A model generated the notes under the pieces. That model was given only the letters and a program-made list of their open reading frames with translations. It was not told the origin of the DNA and did no database searches. Source: Planctomycetota bacterium (GTDB taxonomy: Bacteria > Planctomycetota > Phycisphaerae > WQYP01). From it: a stretch of DNA of 11,118 bases. The DNA lies in NCBI GenBank assembly GCA_021798635.1, contig JAJZGH010000166.1, positions 1 to 11,118 of the forward strand. Direction: 5' to 3'. Below are positions 5,360 through 11,118 of this stretch, one piece after another. The position numbers and the translations under genes are program-made. Positions within the stretch are counted from its first letter, which is position 1. The number at the start of each line of letters is the position of its first letter.

Positions 5360-6388
5360 ATGCGTATTGGATTCATGCGACTCATTGACGCGGCTCCCTT
5401 GGTGGTGGCGTCCGCCAATGGCTATTTTGACGATGAAGGCGTTGCGGTGGAAATCGAACGCGAAGGCGGCTGGATGATCGTGCGCGATAAGCTCACCTAC
5501 GGCCTGCTGGATGCCAGCCATTCCCTTCTGGGCATGTCGATCATGAGCCAGTTAGGCCGCAGCGATTTTATTGAACCCATGGTGGCGGTCATGAACCTTG
5601 GCTCCGGTGGAAGCACACTGGTGGTCTCCACGGAATTGGCCAACTTGGGCGTGGATTGCCCCCAAACGCTACGAAAAGTAATTGATTCCGGCCGCGTGGG
5701 TCGCAAAATAATATGTGCCCACGTCTCCACCTTTTCCATGCATCATTATCTGCTGCGCGACTGGCTGACCCACGGCGGCATCGATCCAGACCATGATGTG
5801 CAGCTTGTGCAGCTTAAGCCCATACTCCTGGCGGATCACATGGCCAAACATTATGTCGATCTGTTTTGTGTGGGCGAGCCGTGGGGGTCTCTGGCGGAAA
5901 GTCACGGCTGGGGACGCATTGCCCTGGCCACGACGGATATATATCCCGATCATCCAGAAAAAGTATTGCTCACAACCGAGTTGTGCGCCCGCCAAAGGTC
6001 CGACCAACTCACGCGAATCATACGCGCTATCATACGGGCTTGCGCCTATTGCCAGGCCCCGGAAAACCGCCTGGCTTTAGCGGAATTGCTTTCGCAGAGA
6101 GAATATGTCGATGAAAGTCAGGAACTGATTATGCACAGTCTGGAGGCGGTGCACCTGGGCCTGGAACCAGTACAGCGACAGCGCGGACTCAAATGGCACT
6201 TCCGCTCCTGGCAACTTGAACATTGCACTCCCCGCGTTGATCATGTCATCTGGTTTCTTGAACAGATGATCCGCTGGGGCCATCTGGGGGCTAACGCGGA
6301 TCTACCGGCCATTGCCAACCGATGCGTGCGTACGGATCTTTTCGCCCGGGCCACCGAAGGCCTGGGAAGCATCGCCGGGACTGCGTGA
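5360..6388 (+). CDS. NrtA/CmpA/NasS-like cytoplasmic ligand-binding protein
   Basis: The 342-residue product resembles the substrate-binding proteins of nitrate and bicarbonate ABC transporters (NrtA/CmpA) and the cytoplasmic nitrate sensor NasS. It begins directly with the binding-domain strand MRIGFMRLIDAAPLVVA (1-17) and has no signal peptide or lipobox, which favours a cytoplasmic sensor. Family-like stretches are TFSMHHYLLRDWLTHGGIDP (124-143), FCVGEPWGSLAESHGWG (169-185) and YPDHPEKVLLTT (195-206), then a helical C-terminal half with ENRLALAELLSQREYVD (235-251). In NasS systems the sensor binds nitrate or nitrite and releases the antiterminator NasT. No NasT is adjacent here. AAGGA (5344-5348) precedes the ATG by 11 nt, a long spacer. 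A second ATG at 5375 would cut off the first beta-strand. The ligand is unproven: nitrate, bicarbonate and pyrimidine-precursor binding all occur in related families. Confidence 0.75.
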   Translation: MRIGFMRLIDAAPLVVASANGYFDDEGVAVEIEREGGWMIVRDKLTYGLLDASHSLLGMSIMSQLGRSDFIEPMVAVMNLGSGGSTLVVSTELANLGVDCPQTLRKVIDSGRVGRKIICAHVSTFSMHHYLLRDWLTHGGIDPDHDVQLVQLKPILLADHMAKHYVDLFCVGEPWGSLAESHGWGRIALATTDIYPDHPEKVLLTTELCARQRSDQLTRIIRAIIRACAYCQAPENRLALAELLSQREYVDESQELIMHSLEAVHLGLEPVQRQRGLKWHFRSWQLEHCTPRVDHVIWFLEQMIRWGHLGANADLPAIANRCVRTDLFARATEGLGSIAGTA

Positions 6389-6422
6389 GGTGCGTTTAGT
6401 AAGGAGGAGTTAGAAGGACTGG

Positions 6423-6450
6423 GTTACAGGTGACAGGGGACAGGTTACAG
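6423..6450. repeat. Heptamer tandem repeat (GTTACAG type)
   Basis: Four 7-nt units start at 6423, 6430, 6437 and 6444: GTTACAG, GTGACAG, GGGACAG, GTTACAG. The consensus differs from the GTTCCAG array at 2307-2348 at only the fourth base. It lies in the 237-bp spacer between the convergent NasS-like gene and lysC. Confidence 0.7.
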
Positions 6451-6470
6451 CATGAGGAGGACGTTGTGTC

Positions 6471-6498
6471 AATGAATAATGAGCAATGAATAAATGAG
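6471..6498. repeat. Heptamer tandem repeat (AATGAAT type)
   Basis: Units starting at 6471, 6478 and 6485 read AATGAAT, AATGAGC and AATGAAT. A shifted fourth unit, AAATGAG, follows at 6492. It lies 20 bp after the GTTACAG array and has the same 7-nt period with an unrelated consensus. Stop codons in all frames show it is not coding. Confidence 0.6.
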
Positions 6499-6520
6499 GG
6501 GGGTACGTTTTGTCACAAAG

Positions 6521-6539
6521 CCGCCGGCTCTGCCGGTGG
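6521..6539. other. GC-rich hairpin between convergent genes
   Basis: CCGCCGGC (6521-6528) pairs with GCCGGTGG (6532-6539) around a TCT loop, with one G-U wobble. It is flanked by TTTTGTCACAAAG on the left and TAAAAT on the right. Sitting between two convergent genes it may help end transcription, but there is no clean T-run on either side. Confidence 0.4.
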
Positions 6540-6551
6540 TAAAATCCGCGG

Positions 6552-6572
6552 AAAAGGTGTCAGGTACCTTTT
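6552..6572. terminator. Palindromic element, possible terminator or REP-like unit
   Basis: AAAAGGT (6552-6558) and ACCTTTT (6566-6572) form a perfect 7-bp inverted repeat around GTCAGGT, and one more T follows at 6573. Rightward this gives a stem running into a short T-tract after the NasS-like gene. Leftward it lies 53 bp beyond the lysC stop. The stem is AT-rich, so termination would be weak. The core GGTGTCAGGTACC also resembles dispersed intergenic palindromes that I recall from other bacterial genomes. That resemblance is from memory and untested. Confidence 0.35.
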
Positions 6573-6625
6573 TAGAGTGATCGGAAAACCTTCACACGCC
6601 GGCGCGGCTTAAACGGTATGCCGGG

Positions 6626-7849
6626 CTATGCCGCTGGCGGCTTGTCCAGGCCGAAGGCGGCGTGCACGGCGCGCAGAGCGTTTTCCGCATCGGCGCGGCT
6701 TACCAGACAACTGATGCGGATTTCGCTGGTGCTGATGTTCTGGATGTTTATTTTCTGATCGGCAAGCGCTTTGAACATGGTGCTGGCCACGCCGACGGCC
6801 TGCTTCATTCCAACTCCCACCACTGACACTTTGGCCATATCTTTTTCATACGCCGCCGCGCCGCCGAGGTCCGCCAACAACTGCTCCATGACCGGTTTAA
6901 GATCGGCAACATCCCCATGTTCCACAGTGAAGCTGATGTTGGCGGTCCCATCATCCTGCACGTTCTGGATAATGTCATCGACAATAATATTGGCCTGCGC
7001 GATAGCGGTAAAAATTTGCGCTACAATCCCCGGGCGGTCCGGAACGCTTTTTAGCGACACCCGCATCAGGTCTTTTTTTAACGCACAGCCGGAAACGGCA
7101 ATATTTTCCATAGAACTAGTCTCCGCGACGATCCAGGTGCCCGGGCGGTCGTGGCCGCTGTTTCGGACATGGATCGGAACATTATATTTTTTGGCAAATT
7201 CCACCGCCCGCGTTTGCAGCACGCCGGCACCCACGCTGGAAAGCTCCATCATTTCATCATAACTGATGCGATCAATCTTCCGGGCTTGGGGAACAATTCG
7301 CGGGTCGGCCGTGTACACGCCGTCCACATCGGTGTAATTTTCACATACCTCCGCATTCAGCACGGCCCCCAAGGCTACTAACGACGCGTTGCTTCCACCC
7401 CGGCCCAGGGTGGTAATGTCGCCATGCTCGTTAATTCCCTGAAAACCCGCGACAATCACAATTTTACCGGCGTCCAGCTCGGCGAGAATGCGTCGCTTGT
7501 CAATTTCCCGAATGCGGGCCTTGCTGTGAACGGCATCGGTTATCAGCCCGATTTGTGCGCCGGTAAAGCTGATGGCATCATGCCCCTGGGCGTGAATCGC
7601 CATGGCAATTAACGCGATGGTGACCTGTTCGCCGGTGGCCAGCAGTTGATCCAACTCCCGTTTGGGCGGATTGGGTGAAACCTGCTGGGCTAACTCGAGC
7701 AGCTCATCGGTGGTATGCCCCATCGCTGAGACCACCACGACAACCTGGTGGCCGGTCGTTTTAGCCGCGATCACCTTGCGCGACGCCACATGGATTTTCT
7801 CCGCCGTCGCAACCGATGTGCCGCCAAATTTCTGAACTACTATACCCAT
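6626..7849 (-). CDS. lysC: Aspartate kinase
   Basis: It phosphorylates L-aspartate with ATP, the first step towards lysine, threonine, methionine and diaminopimelate, in the cytosol. From the ATG at 7849 the product is 407 residues, the usual monofunctional length. The kinase domain (about 1-230) shows VQKFGGTSV (5-13), VVVVSAMGHTTDEL (37-50), TLGRGGSNAS (147-156) and YTDVDGVYTADPRIVP (172-187). Two C-terminal ACT domains follow, RVSLKSVPDRPGIVAQIF (263-280) and VSVVGVGMKQAVGVASTMFK (341-360), the usual site of lysine or threonine feedback. Oddly, position 154 is Asn where the family motif reads GRGGSD. An in-frame TTG at 7891 would add 14 residues, but the family normally starts just before the KFGGTS strand. 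The Shine-Dalgarno is weak for either start. The gene is the last of a leftward run, 110 bp after the DUF1634 gene. No lysine-riboswitch-like structure was recognised in that gap. Confidence 0.93.
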   Translation of the reverse strand: MGIVVQKFGGTSVATAEKIHVASRKVIAAKTTGHQVVVVVSAMGHTTDELLELAQQVSPNPPKRELDQLLATGEQVTIALIAMAIHAQGHDAISFTGAQIGLITDAVHSKARIREIDKRRILAELDAGKIVIVAGFQGINEHGDITTLGRGGSNASLVALGAVLNAEVCENYTDVDGVYTADPRIVPQARKIDRISYDEMMELSSVGAGVLQTRAVEFAKKYNVPIHVRNSGHDRPGTWIVAETSSMENIAVSGCALKKDLMRVSLKSVPDRPGIVAQIFTAIAQANIIVDDIIQNVQDDGTANISFTVEHGDVADLKPVMEQLLADLGGAAAYEKDMAKVSVVGVGMKQAVGVASTMFKALADQKINIQNISTSEIRISCLVSRADAENALRAVHAAFGLDKPPAA

Positions 7850-7959
7850 ACCCGTTTTCTCACGCCTTGGCAAACCCGCCAATTTATCCAATAACCGTCA
7901 AAAACGCAAAAATCGCATGGGAAGAAATCTGCGGGGCGGCGTTGCGGGTTTCAGACGTT

Positions 7960-8388
7960 TCAATGCAAAAACAACAGTGAAATCAGCGTCAACAGCAGTA
8001 CCGCCAGCGTCACCCATGTGTAAAACCAGTCGTGATCCACCACCGCAAAAAGCACCACCGAGACCGCCACGCGAGAAATGGGGGTCAGTACCAGCAGCAG
8101 CAGGCCCAAGTCTATGATGCTTTTGCCGTTTCCGGCAATGACTCCATGATACATCGCCACCGGGCTGGTGTTGAAGGTCACATGCCGCATTTCCTTGATC
8201 GTCGGCGGCGCATGGATAAAGCTCAAGGTCAACCCCAGGATCATCACGGCAACACTTAATATCACTCCCACGCGCAAGACCCACGCTGCGGCATCTTGAA
8301 TGATAAACTCATCTTTTATCGGCGCATGGGGCGGAGTGCCGGGCGGCGGCGCTGGATTATTCGGCGATGAGGCATTTACCGTATTCAT
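7960..8388 (-). CDS. DUF1634 membrane protein, partner of the TauE/SafE permease
   Basis: The 142-residue product has a Pro-rich cytoplasmic N-terminus (about 1-28) and three predicted membrane helices (about 35-57, 90-115 and 121-140). The segment LGLLLLVLTPISRVAVSVVL (94-113), followed by a short acidic turn and a last helix, fits the DUF1634 pattern. Known of the family: DUF1634 genes are commonly found next to TauE/SafE permeases and are taken to be accessory subunits, with unproven function. The gene starts 45 bp after the stop of the TauE/SafE gene on the same strand, supporting one transcript. A weak Shine-Dalgarno (AAGGG) precedes the ATG by about 10 nt. Family assignment rests on motif and context. 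Confidence 0.75.
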   Translation of the reverse strand: MNTVNASSPNNPAPPPGTPPHAPIKDEFIIQDAAAWVLRVGVILSVAVMILGLTLSFIHAPPTIKEMRHVTFNTSPVAMYHGVIAGNGKSIIDLGLLLLVLTPISRVAVSVVLFAVVDHDWFYTWVTLAVLLLTLISLLFLH

Positions 8389-8433
8389 ATTCTGCTACCC
8401 TTAGGTGCCGCGATCCTTCACGGCATCCGATGA

Positions 8434-9291
8434 TCAAAAATTTATTCCGCAGCCGCGCAAAAGCATTTCCATCCCCACAATGCCCAGCAAAATCGCAAAC
8501 ACTTTCCGAATGTGTGCGTTGGACATTTTCTCCATTATTTTCGTGCCCATTAACGCACCAACCACAACCGAGGTGGCCACCGGCACCACCAGATACGGCA
8601 GCACCAGTCCCCGGTGCAAATACACCCCCGCCGCCGCCGCCGCCGTCACGCCAATCATAAAATTGCTCGTCGCGGTTGAAACTTTTGTCGGCAGATGCAT
8701 GGCCACTTCCTGGGCCAGCACTTTCAGCACGCCGGCACCGATACCCAAAATCCCGGCCATGATCCCGGCGATAAACATCACGCCCATGGCCGGCGGCACG
8801 TTGGCGGCATTGTAGAAGATTTCCCGGCCCAGTCGCTTATCAAAATAGGATCCCTGCAGCCGCAGATAATTGGCCAGGCGATCATTCTTGACATTTTTCG
8901 GCAATTCTTCTCCGATGTTTAATAGAATTGGAACCAGCGAAAGCAAGAGTGCCAGTCCGAACAGAATGGATAAGGTCTGGGCGTTTAGAAACTTGGCCAG
9001 TACCGCAGCGCCCAATATCGCGCCGCTGGCGGTGGAAAGTTCCAGAAACATCGCCACGCGCACATTGGTTATATGATCACGAACATAAACCGAGCCGGCC
9101 CCGCTGGAAACGGCAATAACTGAAACAATGCTGGCTCCAATGGCTTGCTCAATGGGCATGTGCAGAAAAATGGTCAGCACCGGCACAATCACAATGCCGC
9201 CGCCCAACCCGCTGATGGACCCTAACAAGCCCCCGGCAAAGGAGGCCGCCGCCACCTCCAGAATCCAAGTTATCGCGGCCGTATCCGCCAT
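8434..9291 (-). CDS. TauE/SafE-family sulfite/organosulfur exporter-like permease
   Basis: The 285-residue inner-membrane protein has the two-fold repeat of this family. The first half carries SGLGGGIVIVP (27-37) and the second GILGIGAGVLKVLA (180-193) and KVSTATSNFMIGVTA (203-217). About eight hydrophobic helices are visible, with a charged, probably cytoplasmic loop at about 127-165. Characterised members export sulfite, sulfoacetate or related anions, but many have unknown substrates. No sulfur-metabolism gene is nearby, so the substrate is open. Five consecutive alanines at 217-221 are encoded by a GCG-rich run inside a membrane helix. The ATG at 9291 has GGGAAG about 7 nt upstream. The gene lies 94 bp after gpmI and 45 bp before its DUF1634 partner. 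Confidence 0.88.
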   Translation of the reverse strand: MADTAAITWILEVAAASFAGGLLGSISGLGGGIVIVPVLTIFLHMPIEQAIGASIVSVIAVSSGAGSVYVRDHITNVRVAMFLELSTASGAILGAAVLAKFLNAQTLSILFGLALLLSLVPILLNIGEELPKNVKNDRLANYLRLQGSYFDKRLGREIFYNAANVPPAMGVMFIAGIMAGILGIGAGVLKVLAQEVAMHLPTKVSTATSNFMIGVTAAAAAGVYLHRGLVLPYLVVPVATSVVVGALMGTKIMEKMSNAHIRKVFAILLGIVGMEMLLRGCGINF

Positions 9292-9385
9292 CGTTTACTT
9301 CCCGAGAAAAACTTCTCCAGCCGCGCCAGTGCGACCCATAAAGGTACACTAGTGGATTTACAGCCATGGTTCAACTGTGAGGAAT

Positions 9386-10984
9386 TCATAGCAGTGGTTT
9401 GCCCGTCATCTCCGCCGGTTGCGGCAAGCCCATCATCTTCAACAACGTCGGCGCCACATCCGCCAGACATCCTCCGGTGCGCAAAGTGTGGCCTTTGAAT
9501 CGGTCATCCACCACAATCAACCGCACATCAAAGGTGGTGTGGCTGGTGTGCGGGCACTGATGGACCGGGTCCCACATTTGTTCGCAGTTGCCATGATCGG
9601 CCGTCACGATCGCCGCGCCGCCCAAGGCCTGAATTTTTCCCAGCAGCTTGCCCACGCACGCATCCACGGTTTGAACAGCCTTGATGGCTGCCAGCAAATT
9701 TCCCGTGTGCCCCACCATATCGCCGTTGGCGAAATTCACGACATAAAAATCTTCATCCCCTTTTTCCAGCGATGCCAGAACAATCTCCGTCACCTGACTG
9801 GCGCTCATTTCCGGCTGTTGATCATATGTTGTCACCTTCGGACTTTCCGCCATTTTGCGGTCTTCATGGTCAAATGGCGGTTCGCGATAATCATTGAAAA
9901 AAAATGTGACGTGCGGAAATTTTTCAGTCTCCGCCGAACGGAACTGGCTTAAACCCTTTTCGGCGATATACATGCCGAGAATTTCCTTCATTTTTTCCGG
10001 CTTGGCAAAAATCGGATGGACCGGCAAGCCCTCTTCGTAGCCGGTCATGGTGGCAAAATAAATATTTGTCGGCCGGGATTTACGGATAAAGCCCCCGTTC
10101 TTTTCCTGCTTGAAGCGGGTATCATCATACATAAAGGCTCTGGTGATTTCGCGCGGGCGATCGCCGCGATAATTAAAGAAAATCACCGCGTCGCCGTTTT
10201 TAATTTTGCCATCAATACCCGCGATCACACTGGGTACAACAAATTCATCGCCCGCACGCGAGGGTTCTGTAGCATGGGCGTAATAGTGTTCAAGAGCCGC
10301 GATCGCATTGGGAAATTGTGCCCCTTCCCCCAACGCCAGAAGATTGTACGCTTTTTCCACGCGGTCCCATCGATTATCCCGGTCCATCGCGTAATACCGG
10401 CCTACCACCGTGGCGATTTTTCCCACGCCAATCTCCCGTGTTTTCGCCTCCAGCGCCGCCAGATATCGCACGCCCCCCTGCGGGGCCGTGTCCCGGCCAT
10501 CGGTAATGGCATGAATCAATACATGATCCGCCTTGACGTTTTTGCGTTTTGCCAATTCCAGAATGGCGTATGCATGTTCCAAGTCACTATGCACCCGGCC
10601 ATCGGAACATAAGCCCAACACATGCAAGCGACCATGATTGGCCTGTGCGAAGGCGATGGCCGCATTCAGCGTGGGGTTTTCAAAAAAACTGCCATCGCGA
10701 ATCCGCCGCGTAATGCGCATGGTTTCCTGATCCACAATTCTCCCGGCCCCGATATTCTGGTGACCCACTTCACTATTGCCCATCACCCCCTCCGGCAATC
10801 CCACCCATTCGCCGCTGGTATGAATCAGCACATTGGGATAGTCCCGCATCAGGCGGTCATCCACAGGGTGTTGGGCCAATTTAATCGCGTTATAAGCATC
10901 CATTTCCGGGTGCGGATTTTCTCCCCAGCCATCCCGGATAATCAACATAACCGGCCGTTTAATCGAAGACTTGGACCCGGACAT
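9386..10984 (-). CDS. gpmI: 2,3-bisphosphoglycerate-independent phosphoglycerate mutase
   Basis: It interconverts 3- and 2-phosphoglycerate in glycolysis and gluconeogenesis through a phosphoserine intermediate, using two divalent metals (usually Mn) in the cytosol. From the ATG at 10984 the product is 532 residues, slightly above the usual 510-520. Alkaline-phosphatase-superfamily landmarks are DGWG (18-21), GNSEVGH (69-75) with the catalytic Ser71, CSDGRVHSD (126-134), HAITDGRDT (158-166), NYRGDRPREIT (271-281), NFANGDMVGHTG (417-428), TADHGN (461-466) and PHTSHTT (478-484). The expected metal-binding Asp and His residues are present. In-frame starts further upstream exist (ATG 10996, GTG 11014), but ATG 10984 has GGAG 6 nt upstream (CTCC at 10991-10994) and best fits the family N-terminus. 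The gene appears to be first in the leftward run. TauE/SafE follows after 94 bp. Confidence 0.95.
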   Translation of the reverse strand: MSGSKSSIKRPVMLIIRDGWGENPHPEMDAYNAIKLAQHPVDDRLMRDYPNVLIHTSGEWVGLPEGVMGNSEVGHQNIGAGRIVDQETMRITRRIRDGSFFENPTLNAAIAFAQANHGRLHVLGLCSDGRVHSDLEHAYAILELAKRKNVKADHVLIHAITDGRDTAPQGGVRYLAALEAKTREIGVGKIATVVGRYYAMDRDNRWDRVEKAYNLLALGEGAQFPNAIAALEHYYAHATEPSRAGDEFVVPSVIAGIDGKIKNGDAVIFFNYRGDRPREITRAFMYDDTRFKQEKNGGFIRKSRPTNIYFATMTGYEEGLPVHPIFAKPEKMKEILGMYIAEKGLSQFRSAETEKFPHVTFFFNDYREPPFDHEDRKMAESPKVTTYDQQPEMSASQVTEIVLASLEKGDEDFYVVNFANGDMVGHTGNLLAAIKAVQTVDACVGKLLGKIQALGGAAIVTADHGNCEQMWDPVHQCPHTSHTTFDVRLIVVDDRFKGHTLRTGGCLADVAPTLLKMMGLPQPAEMTGKPLL

Positions 10985-11022
10985 ACATAACTCCATTCTT
11001 TTCCAAACTACCAAAGCCCGAA

Positions 11023-11028
11023 AGTATA
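11023..11028 (-). promoter_or_regulatory. Possible gpmI -10 element (TATACT)
   Basis: Read leftward, 11028-11023 give TATACT, five of six matches to the -10 consensus, placing a start about 30 nt before the gpmI ATG. There is no good -35 hexamer. A T-rich patch (11047-11051 on the opposite strand) lies at about that distance. The -15 to -40 region (11032-11052) is an imperfect inverted repeat with C/G-rich centre and A/T-rich ends, which might bind a regulator. Confidence 0.35.
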
Positions 11029-11118
11029 GCGGTTTTCCCCCGGGAGAAAAACGCCGCCCCGCCCAGCAAAATAGCAGCGCCAGCGCTTCCGCAGCATTCT
11101 AACCCCCGGCCTAACTCC

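Noticed and set aside
5101..5418. Leftward 105-codon open frame in the divergent spacer
   Set aside because: It overlaps the start of the NasS-like gene on the opposite strand, has no convincing ribosome-binding site and no recognisable motif.
260..6498. CRISPR array
   Set aside because: The repeats are 7-nt tandem units without spacers, and no cas gene is present.
7850..7959. Lysine riboswitch or strong promoter ahead of lysC
   Set aside because: The 110-bp gap is too short for a lysine riboswitch and shows no such fold. TTGACG is present on the coding strand but lacks a -10 hexamer at the right distance.
8626..8645. CCG trinucleotide run as a contingency (phase-variable) repeat
   Set aside because: It is short, in frame, and encodes an alanine run in a membrane helix. 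Gain or loss of units would not shift the frame.

Overview
The window looks like a stretch of bacterial chromosome carrying mostly core-metabolism genes. Three things point loosely to the Planctomycetota/Verrucomicrobiota neighbourhood, perhaps a Phycisphaerae-like planctomycete: moderately high GC, weak or variable Shine-Dalgarno sequences, and intergenic spacers filled with degenerate 7-nt-period repeats. There is no rRNA or marker gene, so this placement is inference only. No tRNA, rRNA, insertion sequence, prophage gene or CRISPR array was seen.

Layout. Positions 1-378 hold a structured leader, a possible 17-residue basic peptide, two hairpins, a heptamer repeat and a promoter. Then pyrE (orotate phosphoribosyltransferase) and a YbhN-type flippase-like membrane protein run rightward. 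The latter converges on a leftward alpha-glucan phosphorylase (glgP) across a short spacer with a heptamer repeat. A 450-bp divergent spacer (4910-5359) carries DnaA-box-like sequences, A/T tracts and hairpins. It leads to a rightward cytoplasmic NrtA/CmpA/NasS-like ligand-binding protein, which converges on lysC across a repeat-rich spacer. From 6626 to the right end four genes run leftward, in transcription order: gpmI (phosphoglycerate mutase), a TauE/SafE permease, its DUF1634 partner, and lysC (aspartate kinase).

How the genes fit together. TauE/SafE plus DUF1634 is the clearest functional pair, a putative anion or organosulfur exporter with an accessory membrane subunit. pyrE, glgP, gpmI and lysC serve pyrimidine synthesis, glycogen breakdown, glycolysis and aspartate-family amino acid synthesis. 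They look like neighbours rather than one pathway. The NasS-like protein is an orphan: no NasT/ANTAR regulator, nitrate reductase or ABC transporter genes are nearby.

Most worth a second look: (i) a compact fold at 28-77 that pairs the ribosome-binding site of the 17-aa ORF with an upstream anti-SD; (ii) four intergenic arrays, different in sequence but all with a 7-nt period; (iii) an Asp-to-Asn change in the conserved GRGGSD motif of the aspartate kinase; (iv) three DnaA-box-like 9-mers next to A/T tracts in the divergent spacer; (v) the orphan NasS-like protein.
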